Assembly: GCF_042477335.2 (NCBI RefSeq)
Contig: NC_091262.1
Location: 43,993,001 to 44,057,000 of the forward strand
Source of the DNA: Ovis canadensis
Taxonomy: Eukaryota; Chordata; Mammalia; Artiodactyla; Bovidae
DNA: 64,000 bases
Direction of reading: 5' to 3'
The position numbers and the translations under genes were made by a program. Shown in pieces: positions 53,253 through 64,000 of this stretch; position 1 is the stretch's first letter; every line of letters starts with the position of its first letter. A model generated the notes under the pieces. It had not been told where the DNA came from. It searched no databases and saw nothing but the letters and a program-made list of their open reading frames with translations.

Positions 53253-54344
53253 GAAATATTCTGGTCCTTGTGGAATGTACATTCTTTTTAAGATTACATG
53301 AAGCACACAGACAAATATTCTTTAAATGCCGAACAAGAAAAGAAAGAAAACAGAAGCACGACATGATTCATGTTATTCAAGATAATACTACTAATAGACA
53401 TCATTATACATACATATATAGCAAAACTTTAAAAGTCCGCATAAGAATGATAATTATCAAATACAGAATACTGGTTACTTCCATGAAAGGCAAGAGAAGA
53501 ATGAGATTGTGGAGACAAGAGAGGATTTGTTTCTGTAAAGTTTTAATTTGTGCTTTTAAAAGTGCAGCAGAAATATGACAATGTTACATAGTTTGGTAGT
53601 GGTTACCCAGGTAGTCAACTCACTACAATCTACACTTGCCTGTGTGCTAAAATTATTTCATTAAAACTTCTAAAAACTAGGTTGGGATTTCTACTTCCAG
53701 TAAAGATGGACTAAGAGGAACTAGATTTACACAGTCATCTGAAACAACTGACAAACTGAACAAAGCAGAGGAAACAATGATTTTCAGACACTGGACATCA
53801 GGCTGCACAGGGCAGTGGCCCCTGAGAGGTGGAACACAAACAAGGCAAGCCCTTCCCCTGTCCAAGGACGGCGCCTAGAGACTTCCAGGCCACAGGGCTG
53901 GCAGGGGGAATGCAGGGGTAGCTCTGCCATGAATTGATAAGACAGAGATGGTACTCCCAAGACAGGTGGGGTTCAGAGGGCATAGTATTGGAGAGAAGGC
54001 TGTACAGAGGGCTACAGAAATGTCAGAGGGTTCCTAGGTCTCCAGCTGAGTAGTACCAGGCTTATGTGTAAAAAAGTTACCTGAGAATGAGGAAAGAACT
54101 CCCTACAGGAGCAGAGGGAACTGTCCCTGAGGCTCACACAGAGCCGGGAATACCGTAAAGCCCCACCAGCCAGAGTGGACTCTCCTGCAGCATCAGGGAG
54201 AGTACTCAGAAGGTTACTGATGTCATCCCTGGACTAAAGGCCGTTCTTATATTACCTGAAAAGCTTAAACATGACCTTCAGAAGTTTTAAACTGTTTCTG
54301 AACAATTAAGCTACATTCCAGAACAAAGCTTAAGAATATACGCA

Positions 54345-54628
54345 GGACTTCCCTGGTGGTCCAGTGGTTAGGAATCCACCTGCCAAGGCGGGGGACATGG
54401 GGGCGATCCCTGGTCTGGGAAGATCCCACACGCCAAGGGGCAACAAAGCCTGTGCGGCACAACTACTGAGCCCGAGAGCCTCGAGCGTGTGCTCTGCAGC
54501 AAGAGAAGCCACCACAAGGAGCCTGCGCACCCCAGCGAGAGAGTAGCCCCCACTCGCTGCAACCAGAGAAAGCCCACACACAGCAACAAAGACCCACCAC
54601 AGCCAAAACTAAATGAATAAACAAAAGA
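54345..54628 (+). repeat. CHR-type tRNA-Glu SINE
   Basis: Head ggacttccctggtggtccag, gatccctggtctgggaagat, body with gtgcggcacaactactgagc, and tail aaatgaataaacaaaag. Confidence 0.9.
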
Positions 54629-55682
54629 TACGGGTATGTACGAACACTACACCGAAAAATCTAGCACTTGGGTAACTCATAATACTGATGTGCAATAAAA
54701 AAAAAATTATCGGCCCTGCAAAGAAGTAGGAAAACAGAACTCATTTTAAGGAGAAAAACCAACAAACAGACTCAGAAATGACAAGTAATGAAATTAGTAG
54801 AAAAGAATTTCAAAAGTTATTAAAAGTGTTTCCCCATGTTTGAGAAGCTAGAAGAAAAGCTGAACATGTTAAATAGAGATATGAAAGATGTTTTAAAAAT
54901 TCAAATCAAAACTTCTAGAGATAGAGGAAAACATAAGCAGAATACTGTGACATAAATTGCAGCAATGTTTTTTTAGGTCTGCTTCCCAGAGTAATGGTAA
55001 CAAAAGCAAAAATAAACAAATGGAACATAATTAAGCTTAAAAGGCTTTGCACAGCAAAGGAAACCATACACAAAATGAAAAGACAACTTACAGAATGGGA
55101 GAAAATATTTGCAAAGAATGAAACTGACAAGAGATTAATTTCCAAAATACACAAACAGCTTACAGTTCAAACAGCTCAGTATTTTTAAAAACAACAACAC
55201 AAACAGAAAAATGGGCAGAAGACCTAAATAAGGCATTTCTCCAAAGAAGGCATACAGATGGCCAACAGACACATGAAAAGATGCTCAACAGCTGCTAATT
55301 ATCAGAGAAATGCAAATCAAAACCACGATGAGGTATCACCTCACACCAGTCAGAATGGCCATCAACAAAAAGTCTATAGATAACAAATGCTGGAGAGGGT
55401 ACAGAGAAAAAGGAACCCTCCCTCACTGTTGATAGGAACGTAAATTGGTGCAGCCACTATGGGAAACAGTATACAAGTTCCTTCAAACACTGAAACTAGA
55501 GTGACCATATGATCCAGCAATCCCATTCCTGGGCATATATCCAGAAAACATGAAAACTCTAATTCAAAAGATACATGACCCCAGTGCTCACTGCAGCACT
55601 GTTAACAGTAGCCAAGACATGGAAGCAACCCACTAAATGCCTTTCAATAGGTGAATGGATAATGAAGATGTGGTGTGTAAAT

Positions 55683-55710
55683 ACACACACACACACACAC
55701 ACACACACAC
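55683..55710. repeat. (AC)n microsatellite
   Basis: About fourteen uninterrupted AC units inside the L1, directly followed by a Bov-tA. More CA-rich sequence (cacacacatacacatacata) follows the SINE, so the SINE seems to have landed in the repeat. Confidence 0.93.
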
Positions 55711-55919
55711 GGGGCTTCCCCAGTGGCTCAGTGGGAGAGAATCCACCTGCAATGCAGGAGCCGCAGGAGCTGTGGGTTTGATCCCTGGGTCAGGAAGATC
55801 CCCTGCAGGAGAGCATGGCAACCCACTCCAGTATTCTTGCCTGGAGAATCCCATGGACAGAGGACCTGATGGGCTACAGTCCATAGGGTTGCAGTCAGAC
55901 ACAACTGAAGCCACTTAGC
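55711..55919 (+). repeat. Bov-tA SINE
   Basis: Sense copy: ggggcttccccagtggctca, gtttgatccctgggtcagga, cactccagtattcttgcctg and tail gaagccacttagc. CA repeats lie on both sides. Confidence 0.92.
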
Positions 55920-56574
55920 ACACACATACACATACATACACAAACACAATGGAATATCACTCAACCTCCAAAAAAAATACTGTCACTTGCAGCAACATGT
56001 TTGGACTTAAAGATTATCATACTAAGTGAAGTCAGACAGAGAAAGACAAATATCATATGCTATCACTTATATGTGGAATCAAAGAAACTAACACAAATGA
56101 ATTTATCTATAAAACAGAAACAGACCCACAGGCACAGAAAGCAAATTTACAGTTATCAAAGGGGGAAGGAGGTGGGGAGGGATAAATTAGAAGTTTGGGA
56201 TTAGCATACACACACTCCTGTATACAGAATAAACAACAAGGACTGACTGTATAGCACAAAGAACTATATTCAATATCTTATAATAACCTATAATAGAAAA
56301 GAAACTCAAAAGAGAATACGTAACTGAAACACTTTGCTATACACCCGAAACACAACATCATGAATCAATTACACTTCAATTTTTTAAAAATCTAGAGATT
56401 TTCTATGATGTCTATGGTGAAAATATACTTGACAGGATTCATAGCAGATGAGACACCACAGAAGGAAAGGTTAGTGACTGTGATGACAGTGGAACAGAAA
56501 CCATCCAAATAAAACAGAGAAGAAAGACAAAAGAGAAGAAAGGGAGAAAATCAACAAGCATGGTACAATGTTAA

Positions 56575-58300
56575 GCAAGTAATAATGTCAACTGATGTTC
56601 AACAAGGATGCCAAGAAATTCAATGGAGTAAAGACAGTCTTTTCAAAAAGTGGTACTACAATTGGTTATTTGTATGGGGAAAAAATTAACTTCAACCCTT
56701 ACCTCACATAACATAAAAATTAACTTAAAATACATAAATGAGTAAGAATTAAAACCATTGAAATTCTAGAAGAAAAGAGGCAAGAAAATATTTGTGACAC
56801 TGGGTTATGCAAAGATTTCCTATACAGAACACAAAAAACACAATCTGTAAAACATTAAAATGACAAAATGAACTTTATCAAGATTAAAAATATTTCCTTC
56901 TTCGAAAAATATTTGCAAAACCTATATCTGATAAGAGACTTGTATTCAGAAAATACAAAGAACTCTTACAACTCAATAATAAAAGAACGAACAACTCAAT
57001 TAAAAACTGGATGAAGGACCTGAACAGTCATTTCTCCAAAGATACACAGATGGCCAACAAGCCCAGGAAAAGATACTCAACATTATTAATCAACAGGGAA
57101 ATACAACTTAAAACTGACGTGAACCACACCCACCACAATGGCTAAAGGTAAAAACACTGGTAATGCCGAGTGTTGCCAGGGAAGTGCAACCACTGCAAAG
57201 GTCATGTACGGCTAACGGGAACAGAGAACGGGGCAGCCACTGCAGGACAACAGGGCAGTATCTTAGCAAGTTGAATACACACTCAACTAAAGAGCTCAAC
57301 AATCCCATTCCCCCATATTTACCCAAAAGAAATGAAAATACGCCTACACACGGATGTATAACTGCAGCCATGAAATTAGAAGGTGATTGCTTCTTGGCGG
57401 GAGAGCTATGACAAACCTAGACAGTGTGTTAAAAAGCAAAGATACCACTTTGCTGACCAAGGTTCACATAGTCAAGGCTGTGGTCTTCCCAATAGTCATG
57501 TACGCAAGTGAGAGCTGGACCATTAAGAAGACAGAGTGCCAAACAATTGATGCTTTCAAACTGTGGTGCTGGAGAAGACTCTTGAAAGTCCCTTGGACAG
57601 CAAGGAGATCAAACCAGTCAATCTTAGAGGAAATCAACCCTGAATATTCATTGGAAGGACTAATGATGAAGCTGAAGCTCCAATACTTTGGCCACCTGAT
57701 GCAAAGAGCCGACTCACTAGAAAAGACCCTGATGCTGGGAAAGATTGAAGTCAGGAGGAGAAGAGGGCAACAAAGGATGAAATGGTTGGATGACATCACC
57801 GATTCAATGGACATGAACTTGGGCAAACTCTGTGAGATGGTGAGGGACAGGGAAGCCTGGCATGTTATAGTTCATGAGGTCACAGAAAGTCAGACATAAT
57901 TTGGTGGCTGAACAACTACACATAGGACTTGGATGTGAATACTCAGAGCAAGCATTATTTATAATAGCCACAAACTGGATATAAACCAAAAGTCTATGAA
58001 CTGGTGAATGCAATGAAAAAACAAAGAGCTATAAAAACACTCAACAATATAGATGAGTCTCAAAAAGATGATGCTCATGAAAGACAAATACAAAAGACTA
58101 CACACAGCACGACACCATACACACAAAATCCTTAAAAATTCATATAAAGGGGCATGAGAGAACTTTATAGGGTTGTGGAAATGCTCTATATTTTGATTAT
58201 AGATGTGTTTACATGACTATGTATAATTTCTAAACTCCATCAGCCTGTACACCTAACATAGGTAAATTATACTTCAGTAAGGTTATTAAAATAAAGAAGA
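56575..58300 (+). mobile_element. Second L1 LINE relic, split by BovB
   Basis: L1-like from aatgtcaactgatgttcaac through gaaggacctgaacagtcatt and caatcccattcccccatatt to about 57362. It resumes at about 57925 (gcattatttataatagccac) and runs to the tail (gtaaattatacttcagtaag) near 58300. The two halves are collinear L1 segments. Confidence 0.8.
57363..57917 (+). mobile_element. BovB (RTE) LINE 3' end inserted in L1
   Basis: Starts gcagccatgaaattagaagg and includes a 170-codon open stretch (57387-57899) homologous to the one at 52734-53231 ([39 protein letters not shown]). It ends in the BovB tail near ctgaacaactacac. It is 5'-truncated and non-autonomous. Confidence 0.9.
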
Positions 58301-60584
58301 GGAAGAAATGTGCATCTTTCAGAGTTTTCTGAGGCAGATTAAAGGTAAGGGGCGGAGGTAGCTTCATCTCTAGTGTGAAACAGATGATATTCTCATATGA
58401 AACAGTCATTTTTTCAATGTTTTACATTTCTCAAAGCATGATTTTTTTGCCTTGTTTGAATTTCATATCGAAGCACTTTAAGAATTTAGAAGAAATGTAG
58501 AGAAATTACTTAATACACTTATGTTTCCCTCACTCTACTGAAATTCACAGACAACTGCATAGAGGAATTCCCCAAGAAATTCCCCACTATAACCCAATAT
58601 GCAATGTTGTGGTAAAGTCCGATTTTATAAAAATTATATCACTGGGGAGAAAGCTATTTCAAAATAGATGCTCAGAAGAAAAAGAAACTCTCACAAAAGC
58701 TTCATGTAATTTTTCTCATTCCTTTGATACAACTGCTGGTAGAGGCATCCCTGGACCCTCTACACTGTTAAGTTTCCCTGGCCCTGAGAGAGCCAAGGTC
58801 TCACAGCAGCTTTCACTCACATGCCACATGTTACTTCCGTCATCATCTATTTGAAGAGTTAAGTTCTTCTTGCCATTTGCCTGAGCCTTAGAACTATGCT
58901 ACTCAGCTTGGACTTGGAGAGCAGGAAAGAACTGAACTTGTCTGGGGAGCGAGAAGAGCGATTTACATGACTTAGGACTTCCCCAGCTTGGCCTTGTCAT
59001 TCCTACCCTGTCTCGGGGCCCACACGTGCAAACACCATGCTCTCCTCACCTGCAGCCAAGGGACTGAGCCTTGGTTGGGGGAGGTACCACCTGCCAAGCC
59101 TTAGGTGATGAAGAAACGAGATTAGGCTCAAAGCAAAAGCCTCTTTAAGCTGAAACACTAATTGCTGCTTTTTGATCTTACGTGGTGAGAGCCAGTTCTG
59201 TGACTGTGCCTCATGGGGGTCAGTAGAGTACACACTTCTCAAGCCACTCGTCCTGTCCTCTCCAGTCAGCAGGGGCCTCTGCACCAGTCAGCATCCTGCC
59301 AGCGCACTACTTGCGAGTTCACAACCAGTTTAACAGGGTTCTGCTGGCTGATGCTCAAGGCCATTCTCATTCAGTGCTTGTTCTTCAAAGAACCCAAGGT
59401 CATTTGACAAACCTTTGAGCAGAACTCCTGCGTCCTTCCAGGCACTGTATTAGGTGCCTGCTGTTTCGTTCAATAAACACTCAGCTACTCTGATCTGAAA
59501 GGTAAAGTCAGGGACCACGGGACAGCCAAATGTCACCTTGATGGCTGCAGTGTTCAGGCTGAACTTCTACAAATGAACACCAGCAACAACACTGCAAATC
59601 AACTGAACTCCAGTGAAAGTTAAAAAACAAACAAAAAACCCAAACACCAGCAACTATATAATTAATAAGGAAACCTCTGTTTCTAGGTTTACATGTTTTA
59701 ATTCAGTTTTTCTACATACAGTTTAAAAGGTTTATTTAAAACAGTAATAATTTCAATATTCATTTCAACTCTGATAATCAGCTAGAATCTTATAGGCTGA
59801 CAGAATGGCTGGAAAAATACCTCATCAAATCTTTCAAGAGCTCAAAACTCCACAAACACCCTGCACAGCCACGCTTGGGGCTCTATCTCCACCTTGTCTA
59901 CGGCAGGAAGACAGCTGCAAAAGGAGGGCAGGCTACCTCCGGAGTGAATCAGCTCTATCCCTCCTGACTACAAGCCCCACCAAGAGAAACAAAAAGTAGG
60001 GGTGGCGGGGCTCTGCCTGGCAACAGCTATCCAAGGCTGCAGTGTCTCCTCTTGTACACGTCAATTATTCAGAGAGATTCTCACAAGGATATGGAGACAT
60101 GTGTACAAGGACACCAGGACAATGTTATTTGAAATGATGTATTTTTTTAAAAAAGGCATAAATAACCAAAAGGGACTTACAGACGTGACTGGGATCTCGA
60201 GATGAGGAGGCTACGCTGGACGATCTGACATAGCCCTGAATGTCATGATCATAAGTGTCCTTATAAGAGGGAGGCTCAGGAAGATACCACTATAAGAGGA
60301 GGAACTGGCTAAGGGACCAGGGAGGAAGAGTAGGGCAATGGGCCCATGGGCCGAGGAATGCTGGCAGCTTCTAGGAGTTGGCAGAGGCCAGGGATGCATT
60401 CTCTCCTGGAGCCTCCTGAAGGAACCAGCCCGCTGACACCTTGACTTTAGCCCAGTGAGACTGATTTGGACTTCTGGCCTCCAGAACTCTAAGAGAATGA
60501 ATTCCTGTTGTTAACAACCCATCGAGTTTATGGTAATTGTTAACAGCAGCCAGACAAACAAATACAGCTGGTCTCCAGCAAGCT

Positions 60585-60858
60585 GCTGCTGCTGCCAAGT
60601 CACTGCAGTCGTGTCCAGCTCTGTGCGACCCCACAGACGGCAGCCCACCAGGCTCCCCCGTCCCTGGGATTCTCCAGGCAAGAACACTGGAGTGGGGTGC
60701 CATTTCCTTCTCCAATGCAGGCAAGTGAAAAGTGAAAGTGAAGTCGCTCAGTCGTGTCCGACTCTTAGCGACCCCATGGACTGCAGCCCATCAGGCTCCT
60801 CTGCCCATGGGATTTTCCAGGCAAGAGTACTGGAGTGGGGTGCCATTGCCTTCTCTGG
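60585..60858 (-). repeat. Bov-A2 dimeric SINE
   Basis: Two antisense Bov-A monomers in tandem: gctgctgctgctgccaagtc to ccatttccttctccaatgc, then gaaagtgaagtcgctcagtc to ccattgccttctctgg. Flanking 10-base repeats with one mismatch lie at 60575-60584 and 60859-60868. Confidence 0.93.
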
Positions 60859-61409
60859 CCAACAAGCTACTGCCCTTAGAATCATAGGCTTTGCAAGACT
60901 ACTTTTTGTTACAGTCCATATTTCAACAGGCACTGATGTTTGGAGCATCATGTCTAAAGTTAAAATATATTTACTGCTGATATAATGACTTGGGAAAGAA
61001 GTGTCACCAGAATGGCCCTTTCCAAATCATCCTATACATTTAATATGGATAATGAGTTCACCAATTCTAAAGTCATCAGAACAAACATCTAATAAAATGT
61101 GCACTGGACTATATCATGATCTTTTACTTTGTTCTAGTTTGTTTCACTTTTTCTATTTCATATTCAGTGCTCCCATTTCATTGAGTTTATGTTTTCCAAT
61201 TTCTCCATCTCTTCCTTTTTTTTTTTTGATGTTCTTTCTCAAGCCTTTACCAAGCTCAGTAGAAAAGCTTTTGTATACATATATATATAATATGCATAAT
61301 ATATACCCTACAAAACTTATGGATTTTTGCCTAACTAAAAAAATTATGACATTTTGATTCCACATTTGACTTAGTGTGAATAGAATGCTAGATTTCTAAT
61401 AAAAAAAAT

Positions 61410-61605
61410 AGATATGCAACAGTTTACTGTATAGCACAGGGAACTATAGTCAATATCTCATAATAACCTAAAACAGAAAATAATTTCAAAAGTAATATAT
61501 GTGTATATGTGTAACTGAATCACCACGCTATGCACCTGAAACACTGTAAGTCAAGTACACCTGAATAAAACACATAAAGAAAAAAAGAAAAATATATAAA
61601 TTGGG
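61410..61605 (+). repeat. L1 3'-UTR fragment
   Basis: agtttactgtatagcacagg, gtcaatatctcataataacc and caagtacacctgaataaaac match the L1 terminal segment seen at 56230-56390. Confidence 0.75.
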
Positions 61606-61607
61606 GT

Positions 61608-61800
61608 TTCCTATGGGAAAGATTGAAGGCAGAAGGAGAAGGGGACGACAGAGGATGAGATGGCTGCATGGCATCACCGACTTGATGGACATGAGTTTGA
61701 GTAAGCTCCAGGAGTTGGTGATGGACAGGGAGGCCTGGAGTGCTACAGTCCATGGGCTTGCAAAGAGTTGGACACGACTGAGTGACTGAACTGAACTGAT
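61608..61800 (+). repeat. BovB 3'-tail fragment
   Basis: gaaggcagaaggagaagggg, gatggctgcatggcatcacc, ggagttggtgatggacaggg and the terminal gtgactgaactgaactgat match the last 200 bases of the BovB copies at 52652 and 57363. Confidence 0.9.
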
Positions 61801-62399
61801 GGGGGGGAGGAAAATGTGCACTGCCTCCAAAAAAACAAGAATCAAAGTGAAAGTAATCTCACCATAGAATTTCCAGGCAGGTGCAGCTCTACTGGCTCCC
61901 TGGCGCCCATAGGACAGACACTCCCCCATCACTTCACCGGGGGCCTCCTGGCCTCTTCAGCAACTCTTCAGTCATCACCTCCACTCAGCACTCTCCACTC
62001 CCAGGGCAGGAGCTGGTGAACTCATGAGACCCTGCTCTGTCTTCCACACCTTTGCAAAGGCGTCTCTGCACTTGCCCTTTCCTTTGGCAGGTCCCACCTG
62101 ACACTTCAAGCCCCAAGTTAAAACTCATCCTCCACGGCACATCCTTGCCCTCCCAAACCTCTCACCCGCCACCCACTCAGTGCACGCAGGGAGGGTGACA
62201 CGCTGGGTTCAGCCTTCAGTTGCACCCTACAGTGCCTGTGACAGGACTCCTTACCTGCCCGCCTGTCTCCCCGGAGGACTGTAAGTACCTCAAAGGCAGG
62301 GAGGGACCACCTCTTATCCAAGGGAGCACGCCTGCCACACAGGAAGGGGATAGAAGACACGAAGATGACTGGAGAGTGGGGGTACCCAGCCAGGGCCAG

Positions 62400-62930
62400 C
62401 CTTCAGAGCAGTGTTTCTCACACTGTGGGCGGCAACCCATTAGCAGGTCAGGAGACTGAATTAAGGAGCCACAAAGTCGATTTTGAGGGTCATGATGAGA
62501 ACTGTTTTAATACACTGGAAGAAAAAACAGTACTTAGCCTTACTAGACCGAGAAGGCAGTGGCACCCCACTCCAGTACTCTTGCCTGGAAAATCCTATGG
62601 ACGGAGGAGCCTGGTAGGCTGCAGTCCATGGGGTCGCGAAGAGTCGGACACGACTGAGCAACTTCACTTTCGCTTTTCACTTTCATGCATTGGAGAAGGA
62701 AATGGCAACCCACTCCAGTGTTCTTGCCTGGAGAATCCCAGGGACTGGGGAGCCTGCTGGGCTGCCGTCTATGGGGTCGCACAGAGTCGGACAAAACTGA
62801 AGCGACTTAGCAGCAGCAGCAGCAGCAGCAGCCTTACTAGATGTTAATAGTTAAAATTTTATGAAATGTCTGTTTTGTGTGCTTACAAACACTATGCAGT
62901 TATGTATGAACAGATATTATTTGCTGTGGA
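62400..62930. repeat. Possible old MER-type DNA transposon, split by Bov-A2
   Basis: cagtgtttctcacactgtgg, caacccattagcaggtcagg and gggtcatgatgagaactg resemble a hAT/MER-type non-autonomous element. It would be interrupted by the Bov-A2 at 62548-62829 and perhaps continue after it. The family is not identified. Confidence 0.35.
62548..62829 (+). repeat. Bov-A2 dimeric SINE with (AGC)n tail
   Basis: Full sense dimer: gagaaggcagtggcacccca to acttcactttcgcttttcac, then ggagaaggaaatggcaaccc to gaagcgacttagcagc with about seven AGC units. Perfect 12-base target-site duplication agccttactaga at 62536-62547 and 62830-62841. Confidence 0.96.
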
Positions 62931-64000
62931 TTCCCAGTCAAAAAGGTAAACAGTGCTTCCTTAGAGAGAAAGCCTTTCCCAGGAGGCCAAATAGAAAATA
63001 CAGCACCCAAGGAACTGCAGTCCCCGGCAGGAGGGTATGGACAGTGCCACCCACACGTGTTCAGGGCTGAGGGCAGAAAAACCCTGAGGAGCAGGGACAG
63101 AGAATGTTTCTGGGCCAGGAAGGGTACGGAGCCTTTCATTCACCATTCCTTCCTCTAGCGGGCTGCAGACACCCGCCACACACAAGGGCTCATGTGCAGA
63201 GCTGGGGATACACTCGGCCAGGACAGACGGGGTCCCTGCCCCTGGAGCTCCCAGCCCCCACCTGGGAGGTGGGCCACAGACAAGAACGCAGAGAAACAGA
63301 ATAATTCTACGCGGAAGTGAGGATGTGAACAAGCACAGGGGTGAGCAGAGCGAGGCTCCTATGAAGGGTGACCAGGAGTCACCAGGAGAAGGGAGTCCTC
63401 CCAGCAAAAAGTCAGCCTGAGGCAGTGCCTGTAGGGAAGACAGCGTGTTTCCAGAACTGAAAGAGGCCAAGCAGGCCTGAGACTGGGGAGGGGTGAGGGG
63501 TGGGCGGGTAGGAGGCGGAAGGGGGCGATGAGCCCTCTGGCTCTCGAGGCCAAGTTCAGCAGTACGGCCTGCAGCCTAAAGCGAGAAGACTCTTCCTGCA
63601 AAGCTTGAACTAGTGGTGAGAACTGACTGAGGTCACTGAGAGTAGGGCTCCTGCCACACGTGGGCCCAGGCCCTGCAGAGGGTAACAGGTGCTGGCAGCT
63701 TCCCCTTCCCAGCCCCCAATTTTAAATACCATGGCAGACATGGGCCAATCTTGTCCTCCCTTGGTGGCTCTGAACAAGGCACCTAAGTTCTCTGCTTCCT
63801 GTGTCAAGGAGGATGACCACACATCCCAGCCAGGGTTATATGCCACAGCCATCACTCCTATCACAACTGCAGCGATTTTCAGAGTGGTGTCACACAACCA
63901 TGCCCCTTCTGATGCGTGGGTTCCTGGAAGTGCGTGGCCAGTGGAAGTGGCGAGGACAGCTGGGACAGAGGTGCTGAGTGTGAACCTCACTCCCAGGAGA

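Larger units (their letters stand above)
54955..56395 (+). mobile_element. L1 LINE 3' end, interrupted by (AC)n and Bov-tA
   Basis: About 1.2 kb of L1 sequence. It includes the ORF2 C-terminal remnant (for example LTEWEKIFAKNETDKRLISK) and the 3' UTR (atcaaaaccacgatgaggta; caatcccattcctgggcata; gaccccagtgctcactgcag). After the interruption at 55681-55945 it resumes with atggaatatcactcaacctc and ends tacacttcaattttttaaaaa. Multiple stops mean it is dead. Confidence 0.85.
52036..64000 (-). other. TBC1D2B: TBC1D2B intron, at least 12 kb
   Basis: Runs upstream from the first TBC1D2B exon of the window to the window end. I looked for the expected preceding exon (ending near WGNEL in human) and found none. 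The first 10 kb are a pile-up of L1, BovB, CHR and Bov-A2 copies. From 58300 to 60570 and from 62930 to 64000 no repeat or exon is recognised with confidence. Confidence 0.65.

Noticed and set aside
52734..57899. Open frames of 165 and 170 codons on the + strand considered as host genes.
   Set aside because: Both are the C-terminal remnant of the BovB retrotransposon protein, are nearly the same sequence, and end in the BovB tail.
59003..59284. A - strand frame considered as the missing upstream TBC1D2B exon.
   Set aside because: It lacks the expected sequence before NSMSSF and has no correct donor phase. The preceding exon is taken to lie beyond 64000.
1..64000. A search for a CRISPR array, operon, phage or other prokaryotic system.
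   Set aside because: The window is vertebrate nuclear DNA with spliced genes and ruminant retrotransposons. Repeated motifs are SINE copies or simple repeats.

Overview
This is nuclear genomic DNA of a ruminant (cattle, sheep, goat or buffalo type; the species cannot be fixed from the window alone). The coding sequence is split into short exons with GT/AG borders. The interspersed repeats include Bov-tA, Bov-A and Bov-A2 SINEs, BovB (RTE) LINE tails, CHR-type tRNA-Glu SINEs, and older L1, L2 and MIR relics. There is no bacterial, phage or plasmid signal, so operons, ribosome binding sites and CRISPR arrays do not apply.

Two protein genes lie tail to tail. On the + strand, bases 1-18670 hold the 3' two thirds of ADAMTS7, a secreted metalloproteinase of vascular and cartilage matrix. 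Sixteen exons (about exons 9-24 by comparison with the human gene) encode 1240 residues: the metalloprotease/disintegrin junction, disintegrin-like domain, TSP1-1, Cys-rich region, spacer, TSP1-2 to -4, a 1.4-kb mucin exon, TSP1-5 to -8 and the PLAC domain. The stop is at 18434-18436 and a polyadenylation signal at 18648-18653. The signal peptide, prodomain and zinc site lie upstream of the window.

On the - strand, bases 20230-52035 hold the 3' part of TBC1D2B, a Rab GTPase-activating protein of the endosomal system. Ten exons encode 737 residues: a linker, coiled coil, the TBC domain with both catalytic fingers, and an acidic C terminus. The stop is at 23135-23137, and a long 3' UTR ends near a signal at 20248-20253. 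The PH-domain exons lie beyond 64000. Only about 1.6 kb separates the two transcript ends.

The remainder is intron. The ADAMTS7 introns are short, GC-rich and carry mostly MIR/L2 relics. The TBC1D2B introns are larger and AT-richer, with many ruminant SINEs, and the block from 52 to 62.9 kb is a pile-up of nested L1, BovB and Bov-A copies.

No undescribed biological system was found. The points most worth a second look are an apparent GC-AG intron after the ADAMTS7 mucin exon, introns at an identical position in successive TSP1 repeats, a 72-base tRNA-Glu-like sequence inside TBC1D2B, the tail-to-tail gene order, and nested transposons with readable target-site duplications.
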